DNA of 64,000 nt from Paracoccus sp. N5 (GCF_000371965.1 NZ_AQUO01000003.1:1-64000), one strand, 5' to 3'. Numbered from the stretch's first letter, positions 27,234-36,599 are shown. The notes: generated from the letters alone by a model not told the origin. Made by a program: numbers and translations.

Positions 27234-28028
27234 ATGGCATTCGACCAGCCCAATTCTGTCCAGGCGCTTCCGCGCAGTTTCGGGGCAGTTCATCTTGCGC
27301 GGGCCGGGGGCCGGCTGCTGCGGCTGCATCAGCAGGGCTGCATGAAGATCCTGCTGCCGCGCGGCCGCGCCGAGGCGGTGCTGGTGAACACCGCGGGCGG
27401 CATCACCGGCGGCGACCGCCTGGCGGTCCGGATCGAGGCCGGCCGCGACGAGGCGCTGACCGTGACCACGCAGGCGGCCGAGCGGGTCTATCGCAGCGCG
27501 GGCGGGGCAGGGCAGGTCGAGAACGAACTGACGCTGGGGCAGGGCGCGCGGCTTGACTGGCTGCCGCAGGAAACCATCCTTTACGAAGGCTCGTCCCTGG
27601 CGCGGCGGCTTGGCGTGCGGATGGCGGCGGGCGCCACGCTGCTGGCGCTGGAAAGCCTGGTTTTCGGGCGCGCGGCGCATGGAGAGACGTTGCGCCACCT
27701 CAGCCTGCGCGACCAGTGGCGGATCTGGCGCGACCAGCGCCTGATCCATGCCGAGGCGGTGCGGCTGGACGCGATGCCCGCCAGCGACGCGACCCTGTCC
27801 GGGATCGGCGCCAGCGCGACCCTGGTCCTGGTCGCCGCGGGGGCGGAAGACGCCTGCGAGACGGCCCGCGCCCTGGTTCCCGAGGGCGCCGTGGCCGGCG
27901 TCACCGCGCTGCCGGGCATGCTGGTCGCGCGCTTCCTGGCGCCCGGCTCGCAGGCGCTGCGGGCGGCGCTGATCCCGATGATCCGGCATTTCCGCGCGGG
28001 ACCGCCGCCGCGCGTCTGGCAACTCTGA
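27234..28028 (+). CDS. ureD: urease accessory protein UreD
   Basis: A 264-residue accessory protein that binds the urease apoenzyme and recruits UreF and UreG for nickel insertion. Family segments seen include GGITGGDRLAVRIEAG, VTTQAAERVYRS, and LDWLPQETILYEG. It is the first gene of ureDA-hupE-ureBCEFG. The start at 27234 is the first in-frame ATG consistent with the family; the gap of about 1 kb upstream should hold the promoter. Confidence 0.92.
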   Translation: MAFDQPNSVQALPRSFGAVHLARAGGRLLRLHQQGCMKILLPRGRAEAVLVNTAGGITGGDRLAVRIEAGRDEALTVTTQAAERVYRSAGGAGQVENELTLGQGARLDWLPQETILYEGSSLARRLGVRMAAGATLLALESLVFGRAAHGETLRHLSLRDQWRIWRDQRLIHAEAVRLDAMPASDATLSGIGASATLVLVAAGAEDACETARALVPEGAVAGVTALPGMLVARFLAPGSQALRAALIPMIRHFRAGPPPRVWQL

Positions 28029-28035
28029 GGCTCCG

Positions 28036-28338
28036 ATGAACCTGACCCCCCGCGAAAAGGACAAGCTGCTGGTCGCCATGGCCGCGATCGTCGCGCGCAA
28101 CCGCAAGGCGCGCGGCCTCAGGCTGAACCATCCCGAGGCCATCGCCCTGATCACCGATGCCGTGGTCGAGGGCGCGCGCGACGGACGCAGCGTGGCCGAG
28201 CTGATGTCGCATGGCGCCGAGATCCTGCGCGCCGAGGATTGCATGGAGGGCGTGCCCGCCATGATCCCCGAAATCCAGGTCGAGGCGACATTTCCCGACG
28301 GCACCAAGCTGGTGACCGTCCACCACCCCATTCGCTGA
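28036..28338 (+). CDS. ureA: urease gamma subunit UreA
   Basis: A 100-residue gamma chain (MNLTPREKDKLLVAMAAIVARNRKARGLRLNHPEAIA) of normal length with the typical end EATFPDGTKLVTVHHPIR. It assembles with UreB and UreC into the nickel urease that hydrolyses urea to ammonia and carbamate. It lies 7 bases after ureD. A hupE/ureJ gene is inserted between ureA and ureB, as in several alphaproteobacteria. Confidence 0.95.
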   Translation: MNLTPREKDKLLVAMAAIVARNRKARGLRLNHPEAIALITDAVVEGARDGRSVAELMSHGAEILRAEDCMEGVPAMIPEIQVEATFPDGTKLVTVHHPIR

Positions 28339-28346
28339 GGAAAGCC

Positions 28347-28907
28347 ATGCCCATGCGGAAAACCCTTGCCGTCCTTTTGCCGCTGGCGCTGCCCGGCGCG
28401 GCCCTTGCCCATCCCGGCCATGCGGATGGCACGCCCTTCGCGGCGGGCCTTGCCCATCCTTGGGGCGGCGGCGATCACCTGCTGGCCATGGTGGCGATCG
28501 GCCTGTGGGCGGCCAGCCTTGGCGGGCGGGCGGTCTGGGCGCTGCCGCTGGCCTTCGTCTCGGCGATGGTCGCGGGCGGCGCGCTGGGTGCGGCGCATCT
28601 GGCGCTGCCGCTGGTCGAGCCGGTGATCCTGGCCTCGACCATCCTTGTCGGGGCCGCCGTCGCCCTGGCGCTGCGGCCGCCGCTGCATCTGGCGCTGCCC
28701 GTCGTGGCGGTCTTCGGCCTGATGCATGGCTATGCCCATGGCGCCGAGGGGCCGGGCCACGGGTTTGCGGCCTATGTCGCGGGCTTCGCCCTGGCCACCG
28801 GGGCGCTGCACCTGGCCGGCATCGCGCTGGGACGGCTGGCGCTGGTGCGCTGGCTGGGGGCCGCGACCGCCGCGGCGGGGCTGGTGGTCGCGGCGGTGCA
28901 GGGATGA
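28347..28907 (+). CDS. ureJ: HupE/UreJ-family nickel permease
   Basis: A 186-residue membrane protein with a signal-like N terminus (to AALA), the histidine motif HPGHADGTPFAAGLAHPWGGGDHLLAM, and about six transmembrane helices including VFGLMHGYAHG. HupE/UreJ proteins are secondary transporters thought to supply nickel. The location inside the urease operon fits that use. GAGGAAAG precedes the start at 28347. Its stop overlaps the ureB start. Confidence 0.88.
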   Translation: MPMRKTLAVLLPLALPGAALAHPGHADGTPFAAGLAHPWGGGDHLLAMVAIGLWAASLGGRAVWALPLAFVSAMVAGGALGAAHLALPLVEPVILASTILVGAAVALALRPPLHLALPVVAVFGLMHGYAHGAEGPGHGFAAYVAGFALATGALHLAGIALGRLALVRWLGAATAAAGLVVAAVQG

Positions 28908-29224
28908 CGTGCGCTTCGCTGATCCCCGGCGAGATCATCGCCGCCGAGGGCGAGATCGTGCTGAACGCCGGCCGCAGCGCCGTCACCCTGACCGTCGCCA
29001 ATACCGGCGACCGCCCGGTGCAGGTCGGCAGCCATTACCACTTTGCCGAGACCAACCCGGCCCTGGATTTCGACCGCGCGGCGGCCCGCGGCATGCGGCT
29101 CGACATTCCCTCGGGCACGGCGATCCGCTTCGAGCCGGGCCAGAGCCGCGACGTGCCGCTGATCCCGTTTTCCGGCGCGCGCCGGGTCTACGGCTTTCGC
29201 GCCGGCGTGATGGGAGCGCTTTGA
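28904..29224 (+). CDS. ureB: urease beta subunit UreB
   Basis: A 106-residue beta chain with the conserved core VANTGDRPVQVGSHYHFAETNPALDFDRAAARGMRLDIPSG and VYGFRAGVMG. Its length is normal. It is translationally coupled on both sides: ATGA with hupE and a one-base overlap with ureC. Confidence 0.95.
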   Translation: MTCASLIPGEIIAAEGEIVLNAGRSAVTLTVANTGDRPVQVGSHYHFAETNPALDFDRAAARGMRLDIPSGTAIRFEPGQSRDVPLIPFSGARRVYGFRAGVMGAL

Positions 29225-30915
29225 TGCCCGCAACCCTGTCCCGCGCCGATTATGCCGCGATCTATGGCCCGACCACCGGCGACCGGGTGCGGCTGGCCGA
29301 TACCGACCTGGTCATCGAGGTCGAGCGCGACCTGACCACCTATGGCGAAGAGGTGAAGTTCGGCGGCGGCAAGGTCATCCGCGACGGCATGGGCCAGTCG
29401 CAGAAAAGCCGGGCCGAGGGCGCGATGGACACGGTGATCACCAATGCGCTGATCGTCGATGCCTCGGGCATCTACAAGGCGGATGTGGGGCTGAAGGGCG
29501 GCCGCATCGCCGTGATCGGCAAGGCGGGCAACCCCGACACCCAGCCCGGCGTGGGCGTGCTGATCGGCCCCGGCACCGAGATCATCGCGGGCGAGGGTCG
29601 CATCCTGACCGCCGGCGCGATGGATGCGCATATCCATTTCATCTGCCCGCAGCAGATCGACGATGCGCTGCATTCGGGCATCACCACCATGCTGGGCGGC
29701 GGCACCGGCCCGGCGCATGGCACGCTGGCCACGACCTGCACGCCCGGCCCCTGGCATATCGGCCGCATGATGCAGGCCGCCGATGCCTTCCCGATGAACC
29801 TGGCCTTTGCGGGCAAGGGCAACGCTTCGCTGCCCGCCGCGCTGGAGGAACAGGTCCGCGCCGGGGCCTGCGCGCTGAAGCTGCACGAGGACTGGGGCAC
29901 CACCCCCGCCGCCATCGACTGCTGCCTGTCGGTCGCCGACCGGATGGACGTGCAGGTGATGATCCACACCGACACGCTGAACGAATCCGGCTTTGTCGAG
30001 GACACCATCGCCGCGATCCGCGGCCGCACCATCCACGCCTTCCACACCGAGGGCGCGGGCGGCGGCCATGCGCCCGACATCATCCGCGTCGCGGGGCTGG
30101 CGAACGTGATCCCCTCCTCGACCAATCCGACGCGGCCCTTCACCGTCAACACGATGGAAGAGCATCTGGACATGCTGATGGTCTGCCATCACCTGGACCG
30201 CTCCATCCCCGAGGACATCGCCTTCGCGGAATCGCGCATCCGGCGCGAGACCATCGCGGCCGAGGACATCCTGCACGACCTGGGCGCGATGTCGATCATC
30301 TCCTCCGATAGCCAGGCGATGGGCCGGGTGGGCGAGGTGCTGATCCGGACCTGGCAGACCGCCCACAAGATGCGCCGGCAAAGGGGCAAGCTGGGCGAGG
30401 GGCCGGCCGACAATTTCCGCGTCCGCCGCTATATCGCGAAATACACCATCAACCCGGCCGTGGCGCATGGGCTGAGCCACGAGATCGGCTCGGTCACGCC
30501 CGGCAAGCGGGCCGACCTGGTGCTGTGGAACCCGGCGTTCTTCGGGGTGAAGCCCGAGATGGTGCTGCTGGGCGGCACCATCGCCATGGCGCAGATGGGC
30601 GATCCCAATGCCTCGATCCCGACGCCGCAGCCGGTGCATTCGCGGCCGATGTTCGGGGCCTTCGGCCGCTCGGTCGAACGCAGCGCGGCGATCTTCGTCA
30701 GCCGCGACGCGGAGCTGGATCATCTGGGGCTGGCCAAGGACGCGGTCGCCGTCAAGGGCACCCGCGGCATCGGCAAGGCCGACATGGTGCTGAACGACGC
30801 GACGCCCGAGATCAGCGTCGATCCCGAGACCTATGAGGTGCGCGCCGATGGCGAACTTCTGACCTGCCAGCCGGCCGAGTCCCTGCCGATGGCGCAGCGC
30901 TATTTCCTGTTCTGA
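29224..30915 (+). CDS. ureC: urease alpha subunit UreC (catalytic)
   Basis: A 563-residue catalytic subunit. The nickel ligands and active site are intact: HIH in AMDAHIHFICPQQ, the carbamylated lysine in ALKLHEDWG, the histidines of MIHTDTLNESG and HAFHTEGAGGGH, and the flap Cys-His of MVCHHLDRS. The amidohydrolase core runs about 130-480. It starts MPATLSRADYAAIYGPTTGDRVRLADTDL, directly overlapping ureB by one base. Confidence 0.97.
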   Translation: MPATLSRADYAAIYGPTTGDRVRLADTDLVIEVERDLTTYGEEVKFGGGKVIRDGMGQSQKSRAEGAMDTVITNALIVDASGIYKADVGLKGGRIAVIGKAGNPDTQPGVGVLIGPGTEIIAGEGRILTAGAMDAHIHFICPQQIDDALHSGITTMLGGGTGPAHGTLATTCTPGPWHIGRMMQAADAFPMNLAFAGKGNASLPAALEEQVRAGACALKLHEDWGTTPAAIDCCLSVADRMDVQVMIHTDTLNESGFVEDTIAAIRGRTIHAFHTEGAGGGHAPDIIRVAGLANVIPSSTNPTRPFTVNTMEEHLDMLMVCHHLDRSIPEDIAFAESRIRRETIAAEDILHDLGAMSIISSDSQAMGRVGEVLIRTWQTAHKMRRQRGKLGEGPADNFRVRRYIAKYTINPAVAHGLSHEIGSVTPGKRADLVLWNPAFFGVKPEMVLLGGTIAMAQMGDPNASIPTPQPVHSRPMFGAFGRSVERSAAIFVSRDAELDHLGLAKDAVAVKGTRGIGKADMVLNDATPEISVDPETYEVRADGELLTCQPAESLPMAQRYFLF

Positions 30916-30917
30916 AG

Positions 30918-31394
30918 ATGAAAGCCACGTCCGTCCTTCACCCCCCGCTTGCCGCCCGGCCCATCGACCGGGTCGAACTGGATTACGACGCCCGCTTCCT
31001 GCGCCGCAAATTGCTGCGCACGGTGGCCGGGGCCGACCTGCTGGTGGACCTGCCGAAAGTGACCGCGCTGTCCCACGGCGATGCCCTGGAAACCGAGGCC
31101 GGGCTGATCGAGATCGCCGCCGCCGCCGAGCCGGTGCTGATCGTCACCGGCGACCTGCCGCGCTTGGCCTGGCATATCGGCAACCGCCACACGCCTTGCC
31201 AGATCGCGCCGTTCCACCTGGTCATTCGCGCCGATCACGTGCTGCGCGCCATGCTGGTCGGCCTTGGCGCGACCGTGGCCGAGGCGCACCGCCCCTTTAC
31301 GCCCGAGGGCGGCGCCTATGGTCCGGCGCAGGTGATGGGCCACGACCACGGCCATGCGCATGGGTCCGGGCAGCACCATCACCATCATGGCTGA
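30918..31394 (+). CDS. ureE: urease accessory nickel metallochaperone UreE
   Basis: A 158-residue nickel chaperone. The N-terminal domain contains DYDARFLRRKLLRT. The conserved metal-site region HIGNRHTPCQI is present, and the protein ends in a histidine-rich tail (GHDHGHAHGSGQHHHHHG) for nickel storage. It lies 2 bases after ureC and overlaps ureF by 8 bases. Confidence 0.93.
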   Translation: MKATSVLHPPLAARPIDRVELDYDARFLRRKLLRTVAGADLLVDLPKVTALSHGDALETEAGLIEIAAAAEPVLIVTGDLPRLAWHIGNRHTPCQIAPFHLVIRADHVLRAMLVGLGATVAEAHRPFTPEGGAYGPAQVMGHDHGHAHGSGQHHHHHG

Positions 31395-32013
31395 GATCGC
31401 CGGGCTGCAACGCCTGTTCGCCTGGCTGTCCCCGGCCTATCCGGTCGGCAGCTTCGCCTATTCGCACGGGATCGAGCAGGCCATTGCCGATGGCTGGCTG
31501 ACCGGGGCGGACGCGGTGCAGGACTGGATCGCCGATCTTTTGCGCCATGGGGCGGGCCGCAATGACGCGATCCTCTTGGCCCATGCCTGGCGGGGCGAGG
31601 ATGTCGCCGAGCTTGCCCTGGCGCTGTCCGGCTGCGCCGAGCGTCGCCGCGAGGCGGCCGAGCAGGGGGCCAGCTTCGCCCGCGCCGTCTCGGCCGTCGA
31701 GGGCGCGCTGCCCGCCGCCCCCTATCCCGTCGCCATCGGCATGGCGGCCGCCCGCGCGGGGGTGCCGCTTGCCGAAACGCTGGCGCTTTATCTGCAAGCC
31801 TTTGCCTCGAACCTGGTCACGGCCTGCGTCAAATCCGTGCCCATCGGCCCGACCGACGGCCAGCGTGTGCTGTCGGCCCTGATGCCGCTGATCCGCGACA
31901 TCGCGGCCGAGGCGCAGGCCGCGACGCTGGACGACCTGGGCGGCTGCGCCTTTCGCGGCGACCTGTGCGCCATTCGCCACGAAACCCATCAGCCAAGGAT
32001 CTATCGCACATGA
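31387..32013 (+). CDS. ureF: urease accessory protein UreF
   Basis: A 208-residue helical accessory protein (LQRLFAWLSPAYPVGSFAYSHGIEQAIADGW) that bridges UreD and the GTPase UreG. The C-terminal signature ACVKSVPIGPTDGQRVL is present. The start is placed at 31387 (MAEIAGL), overlapping the end of ureE; an upstream in-frame ATG would extend the protein into the UreE histidine tail region and is unlikely. Confidence 0.92.
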   Translation: MAEIAGLQRLFAWLSPAYPVGSFAYSHGIEQAIADGWLTGADAVQDWIADLLRHGAGRNDAILLAHAWRGEDVAELALALSGCAERRREAAEQGASFARAVSAVEGALPAAPYPVAIGMAAARAGVPLAETLALYLQAFASNLVTACVKSVPIGPTDGQRVLSALMPLIRDIAAEAQAATLDDLGGCAFRGDLCAIRHETHQPRIYRT

Positions 32014-32654
32014 CCAGCCCGAACGGCCCCCTGCGCATCGGCATCGGCGGCCCGGTCGGCGCGGGCAAGACCCGCCTGACCGAGGCCCTGTGCCGGGCCT
32101 TGTCGCAAGATCTGTCGGTCGCGGCGATCACCAACGACATCTATACGCGCGAGGATGCCGAATACCTGATGCGCGTGCAGGCGCTGCCGATCGAGCGCAT
32201 CCGCGGCGTCGAGACCGGCGGCTGCCCGCATACCGCGATCCGCGAGGATTGCTCGATCAACCTGGCGGCGGTCGAGGATCTGTGCCGCTGCTTTCCCGAT
32301 CTGGACGTGGTGCTGATCGAATCGGGCGGCGACAACCTGTCGGCCACCTTCTCGCCCGAACTGGCCGACCTGACCGTCTATCAGATCGATTGCGGCATGG
32401 GCGACGACATTCCGCGCAAGGGCGGGCCGGGGGTCACCCGCTCGGACCTGCTGGTGGTGAACAAGATCGACATCGCCGAGGCGGTGGGCTGCGACCGCGA
32501 CCGCATGGCCCGCGACGCGGCGCGGCAGCGGGGCGCGCGTCCGGTGCGCTTCTGTTCGCTGCGCACCGGCGAGGGCGTGGCCGAGGTCGTCGCCGAAATC
32601 CGCCGGCTGGGCGGATTGGCCGCGCCGCCCGCCTGCGGACCCTCTGCACGCTGA
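32010..32654 (+). CDS. ureG: urease accessory GTPase UreG
   Basis: A 214-residue SIMIBI GTPase with P-loop GGPVGAGKT, the metal motif ETGGCPHTAIRED (Cys-Pro-His), VVLIESGGDNL, and the guanine-specificity motif VVNKIDIA. It drives nickel delivery to UreC. The start at 32010 overlaps the ureF stop (ATGA). It is the last gene of the urease operon; an EcfG-type promoter for the next gene begins 17 bases after its stop. Confidence 0.95.
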   Translation: MTSPNGPLRIGIGGPVGAGKTRLTEALCRALSQDLSVAAITNDIYTREDAEYLMRVQALPIERIRGVETGGCPHTAIREDCSINLAAVEDLCRCFPDLDVVLIESGGDNLSATFSPELADLTVYQIDCGMGDDIPRKGGPGVTRSDLLVVNKIDIAEAVGCDRDRMARDAARQRGARPVRFCSLRTGEGVAEVVAEIRRLGGLAAPPACGPSAR

Positions 32655-32670
32655 CGCGATGGCCCGGGCG

Positions 32671-32695
32671 GGAACATTGCGCCGCCTTCGCCGTT
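32671..32695 (+). promoter_or_regulatory. EcfG-type (general stress) promoter of the first ku gene
   Basis: GGAAC (32671-32675), 16 bases, then CGTT (32692-32695) match the GGAAC-N16/17-CGTT consensus of the alphaproteobacterial general-stress sigma factor EcfG/RpoE2. The predicted promoter lies 34 bases upstream of the ku start. The same pattern heads ligD, the second ku gene and the PRC-barrel gene. Confidence 0.7.
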
Positions 32696-32728
32696 GATCC
32701 CGCACCACCCCCCGCGCAGGAAGGTCCG

Positions 32729-33535
32729 ATGGCGCCGCGTTCGTTCTGGAAGGGCTATCTGAAGCTCTCGCTCGTCACCTGCCCGGTGGCGATGACCCCG
32801 GCCACCAGCGAAGGCGAGAAGGTGCGTTTCCATACCCTGAACGCCAGGACCGGCCATCGCATCGCCAGCCGCTATGTCGATGCCGGGACCGGCAAGCCGG
32901 TGGCGGACGAGGACCAGGTCAGCGGCTATCCCCGGGGCGAGGACGAATATGTCATGCTGGAGGCGGACGAGATCGCCTCGCTGGCCTTGGAAAGCACCCG
33001 CACCATCGACATCGAGATGTTCGTGCCCGCGGATTCCATCGGCTGGATCTGGTATGACAAGCCGCATTACCTGACCCCGGACGATGCCATCGGCGAAGAG
33101 GCCTTCTGCGTCATCCGCGACGCCATGGCCGCGACCGCCACGGTCGGCATCGCGCGCCTGGTGCTGTATCGGCGCGAGCGGGCGGTGCTGCTGGAGCCGC
33201 GCGACAAGGGCATCGTGCTCTGGACCCTGCGCTATGGCGACGAGGTGCGGCCCGAGGCGGACTATTTCGCGGGCATCGAACCCGGCAAGGTCGATCCGGC
33301 GGCGCTGAAGCTGGTGACGCGGCTGATCGACGACCGCACGACGGCCTGGGATCCGGCCATGGTCGCCGATCCGGTGCAGGACAAGCTGCTGGAGATCATC
33401 GCCGCCAAGACCAAGACCCGCAAGCGCAGCGCCAAGCCCGCCGCTGAGAAGCCCGCGCCGCGCAGCAATGTCGTCGACATCATGGATGCGCTGAAGAAGA
33501 GCATCGCGGCGGAAAAGAAGCCGAAGGGCCGCTAG
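32729..33535 (+). CDS. ku: Ku protein 1, NHEJ DNA-end binding
   Basis: A 268-residue bacterial Ku (MAPRSFWKGYLKLSLVTCPVAM... TLNARTGHRIASRYVDAGTGKPVADEDQVSGY) that binds double-strand DNA ends as a homodimer and recruits LigD. The beta-barrel core spans about 1-225, and a lysine-rich tail (KTKTRKRSAKPAAEKPAP...) follows. It is convergent with ligD, the two stop codons sharing CTAG. A ribosome-binding site AGGAAGG precedes the ATG at 32729. Confidence 0.92.
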   Translation: MAPRSFWKGYLKLSLVTCPVAMTPATSEGEKVRFHTLNARTGHRIASRYVDAGTGKPVADEDQVSGYPRGEDEYVMLEADEIASLALESTRTIDIEMFVPADSIGWIWYDKPHYLTPDDAIGEEAFCVIRDAMAATATVGIARLVLYRRERAVLLEPRDKGIVLWTLRYGDEVRPEADYFAGIEPGKVDPAALKLVTRLIDDRTTAWDPAMVADPVQDKLLEIIAAKTKTRKRSAKPAAEKPAPRSNVVDIMDALKKSIAAEKKPKGR

Positions 33536-36063
33536 CGCGCCTTGGGCAGCGGCGCGGCGGCGGCGCGAAAGCCGTCCCAGGGATCGGCCGAAAGCTGCGT
33601 CAGGCGGGTCGGCATGTTCTGAAGCGTGAACCAGGCCGGGCCGGGCAGCTCGTCCAGCTCCTCCCAGCCCAGCGGGGCCGAGACGGCGGCGCCGGGCCGG
33701 GCGCGCGTGGAATAGGCCGCGACGGCGGTCGCGCCGCGCTGGTTGCGCAGATAGTCGATCAGGATCCGGCCGCGCCGCTTGGCCTTGCTGATGGTCGAGA
33801 CGTAGAGCTCGGGCTCGTCGGCCGCCATCGCATCGGCCATGGCCTTGGTGAAGGTCTTGACCGCCGGCCATTCCGCCTTGGGCTTCAGCGGCGCCACGAC
33901 ATGCAGCCCCTTGCCGCCGGAGGTCTTGACGAAGGCCGCAAGGCCCAGATCGTTCAGCCGCTGGCGCAAGGCCCGCGCGGCGGCGATCACCGCGGGCCAG
34001 GCCACGTCCTCGCCCGGGTCGAGGTCCATGGTGATGAGGTCCGGCCGTTCCCAGTCGGCCAGGGTCGAGCCCCAGGGATGGATCTCCAGCGTCGCGGATT
34101 GCACCAGGCCCATCAGCCCGTCCAGGTCCTCGATGGCGATCAGCGGCTCGCCCTGCGGATCCTGGGGATCCTGCACTTGCAGGACATGCGGGCTGATGCC
34201 CTTCCAGGCGTGTTTCTGGAAGAATTTCTCGCCCGCGATGCCGTTCGGGCAGCGCAGCAGCGCCAGCGGCCGGCCGGTGATCCAGGGCGCGATCTGGCGC
34301 CAGACCTCGGCGTAATAATCGGCCAGCCCCTCCTTGGTGATGCCCTCGTCGGGCCAATAGACGCGGTCGGGATGGGTCAGTCGCACCCGGCGGCGCTGCG
34401 GGGCCGGCGGCTTGGCGGTGGGCCTGGCTTCGCGCATGATCTCCTCGGGCGGCTTGTCCTCGCGCAATCCGCGGAACGCGGCGTGGCGCAGGTGGCCGTC
34501 GGCGGTCCAGGCGCGGAATTCGACCTCGGCCACCAGTTCGGGGCGCACGAAACGGGCCTGGCGCGATTCCTCGGCGGTCAGGCGTGCGGCGAAGGGGCTT
34601 TCGGGGATGCGCAGCCGTTCCAGGCGCTGGAACAGATCCTCGGCCACGGCGGCGGAAAAGCCGGTGCCGACCCGGCCGACATGCTCGAGCCGGCCGCCGT
34701 CATAGACGCCGAGGATCAGCGAGCCGATGGCCTTGCGCGACACCGACGAGGGCACATAGCCGGCGATGACGAATTCCTGCCGGGCCGAGCATTTCGACTT
34801 GACCCAGGCCTTGCCGCGCCCGGCGCGATAGGGGCTGTCGGCCAGTTTCGAGACGATGCCTTCCAGGCTGAGCCGGCAGGCGTGGCGCAGCACCAGCGCG
34901 CCGCTTTCCTGAAGATGGCCGCTGAAGCGCACGAGCCCGCCGTCCGCGCCCAGCAGCGGCGCCAGCAGCGCCTTGCGCTGCACCAGCGGCACGGCGGTCA
35001 GGTCATGGCCGTCCAGATACATCAGGTCGAAGGCGTAGAAGGCGAAGCGGTCCGTGCGCTCGGCGCTGAGATCGGCCTGCAGGGCCGAGAAGTCCGAGGC
35101 GCCGGCGTCGGTTTCGACCACCAGCTCGCCGTCGATCACCGCCTCGCCCAGGGGCAGGTCGGCCAGCGCCGCCGGCAGCGCCTTGCCGAAGCGCGAGGTC
35201 CAGTCCAACCCGCTGCGGGTCAAGAGCTTCACCCGCCCGGCCTGGATGCGGGCTTGCAACCGGTAGCCGTCGAACTTGATCTCATGCAGCCAGCGTTCGC
35301 CCTGCGGCGCCTTCGCCACCAGCGTGGCGAGCATCGGCGGCACGAAATCCGGCATCGCCGCCTTGCGCGCGCCCTTGACGGCGGCGGGGTCCGGACCGGG
35401 GACGGCTTCCGGCGCCTTGGCTGCGGGTTTGGTTTCGGGCTTGGCGGCGGGCTTGGCCGTCTTGCGGATGCGCCCGGTCTTCGAGGACCAGCCCGGCGCC
35501 TCGCCGGCGACATCGGCGATCTGGCGGCCGGTCTTGACCGATTCCGGGCGCTCGTCGAGGATGTCGGGGGCGTCCTCGGGCCGGGCAAACTCGTCCTCGC
35601 CCTTGATCAGCAGCCAGTTCTCGCGCTTTTCGCGGGGCTTGCCGCGCATGCGGATCAGGTGCCAGCGGCCATGCAGCTTTTCGCCCTCGAGCGAGAATTC
35701 CATGTGCCCCTTGGCATAGGCCTGATGCGGGTCGCCGATCGGGACCCAACTGCCGCGATCCCACAGGATCACGGTGCCGCCGCCGTATTCGCCCTTGGGA
35801 ATCGTGCCCTCGAAATCGCCGTATTCCAGCGGGTGATCCTCGACATGCACGGCCAGGCGCTTTTCGCCGGGCACCAGGCTGGGGCCCTTGGCGACGGCCC
35901 AGCTTTTCAGCACGCCGTCCAGTTCCAGCCGGAAATCGTAATGCAGCCGGCGCGCGGCGTGCTTCTGGATCACGAAGGCCTGGCCGGTCTTGCGGCGCCG
36001 GCCGCCGCGCGGCTCGGGCGTGGCGGTGAAATCGCGCTTCTCGCGATAGGTTTCCAGCGCCAT
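33532..36063 (-). CDS. ligD: LigD, multifunctional NHEJ DNA ligase
   Basis: An 843-residue enzyme with three domains. A 3'-phosphoesterase domain is N-terminal (about 1-150; FVIQKHAARRLHYDFRLELDG). The ATP-dependent ligase is central (about 235-520, with active-site Lys263 in EIKFDG). The primase-polymerase is C-terminal (about 545-843; THPDRVYWPDEGITK, TMDLDPGEDV). An Ala/Lys/Pro linker occupies about 190-235. It processes and joins broken ends held by Ku. Its stop overlaps that of ku 1. An EcfG-type promoter lies about 70 bases upstream. Confidence 0.94.
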   Translation of the reverse strand: MALETYREKRDFTATPEPRGGRRRKTGQAFVIQKHAARRLHYDFRLELDGVLKSWAVAKGPSLVPGEKRLAVHVEDHPLEYGDFEGTIPKGEYGGGTVILWDRGSWVPIGDPHQAYAKGHMEFSLEGEKLHGRWHLIRMRGKPREKRENWLLIKGEDEFARPEDAPDILDERPESVKTGRQIADVAGEAPGWSSKTGRIRKTAKPAAKPETKPAAKAPEAVPGPDPAAVKGARKAAMPDFVPPMLATLVAKAPQGERWLHEIKFDGYRLQARIQAGRVKLLTRSGLDWTSRFGKALPAALADLPLGEAVIDGELVVETDAGASDFSALQADLSAERTDRFAFYAFDLMYLDGHDLTAVPLVQRKALLAPLLGADGGLVRFSGHLQESGALVLRHACRLSLEGIVSKLADSPYRAGRGKAWVKSKCSARQEFVIAGYVPSSVSRKAIGSLILGVYDGGRLEHVGRVGTGFSAAVAEDLFQRLERLRIPESPFAARLTAEESRQARFVRPELVAEVEFRAWTADGHLRHAAFRGLREDKPPEEIMREARPTAKPPAPQRRRVRLTHPDRVYWPDEGITKEGLADYYAEVWRQIAPWITGRPLALLRCPNGIAGEKFFQKHAWKGISPHVLQVQDPQDPQGEPLIAIEDLDGLMGLVQSATLEIHPWGSTLADWERPDLITMDLDPGEDVAWPAVIAAARALRQRLNDLGLAAFVKTSGGKGLHVVAPLKPKAEWPAVKTFTKAMADAMAADEPELYVSTISKAKRRGRILIDYLRNQRGATAVAAYSTRARPGAAVSAPLGWEELDELPGPAWFTLQNMPTRLTQLSADPWDGFRAAAAPLPKAR

Positions 36064-36134
36064 GCTCAGCGTCCCCGGAATGGATCGGAGCGTGCCATGC
36101 GGGATGCTCCCTTTCTGCTCGCCATGATCCGTTC

Positions 36135-36159
36135 AACGGCCGGCGCCGGGGTTTGTTCC
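36135..36159 (-). promoter_or_regulatory. EcfG-type promoter of ligD
   Basis: On the minus strand GGAAC (36159-36155) is followed after 16 bases by CGTT (36138-36135), an exact match to the general-stress consensus, 72 bases upstream of the ligD ATG. The intervening leader carries no gene. Confidence 0.68.
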
Positions 36160-36187
36160 CGTGGGCGGGCGGCCCCGCCCGCCGGCG

Positions 36188-36370
36188 TCAATCCTTGTGC
36201 TCGGGCTTGCCCTTGCGCTTGGTGCTGGCGAGTTCTTCCAGCTCCTTCTCGGACATCGACTCATACATCTGCCGCGATGCCTCGTGCAGTTCGCCCTTGG
36301 CGGTGTCGCCGCGCTTGGCGGAGAGCGCGGCGCCGGCCGCCTTTTGCTGGGCCTTGGACTTGGCTGGCAT
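36188..36370 (-). CDS. DUF3008-like small stress protein
   Basis: A 60-residue, very charged protein (MPAKSKAQQKAAGAALSAKRGD... SMSEKELEELASTKRKGKPEHKD) matching the DUF3008 family of unknown function. A strong Shine-Dalgarno (AAGGAGG) sets the start at 36370. It is probably the third gene of a small operon with the 69-residue and PRC-barrel genes (gaps of 19-20 bases) driven by the EcfG-type promoter at 36952-36976. Confidence 0.75.
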   Translation of the reverse strand: MPAKSKAQQKAAGAALSAKRGDTAKGELHEASRQMYESMSEKELEELASTKRKGKPEHKD

Positions 36371-36389
36371 GTCGTTCCTCCTTGGGGGT

Positions 36390-36599
36390 TCATTCCCCGC
36401 CGTTGGTGGCGCGGTCGTTCTGCCGGGCCTTGCGGTCGCCCGCCTCGCGGTTCTGGCCGCCGGCATTCGCCTCTTCATCGGGGCGGCGCATCCGGCCGGG
36501 GTTCAGCGCCGGATCGGCATTGCCCATCTTCAGCGCCTGGGCCTTCTGCTGGACGTTGAACTTTTCGTTCTCCTCCTTCGGGTCGAATTTCTCACCCAT
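36390..36599 (-). CDS. small hydrophilic protein of unknown function
   Basis: A 69-residue predicted disordered protein (MGEKFDPKEENEKFNVQQKAQALKMGNADPALNPGRM...), rich in Asn, Glu, Lys and Arg. A good ribosome-binding site (GGAGG, 7 bases before the ATG at 36599) and its position between two small stress-type genes support it as real. I recognise no family. A role in stress tolerance is only inferred from context. Confidence 0.65.
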   Translation of the reverse strand: MGEKFDPKEENEKFNVQQKAQALKMGNADPALNPGRMRRPDEEANAGGQNREAGDRKARQNDRATNGGE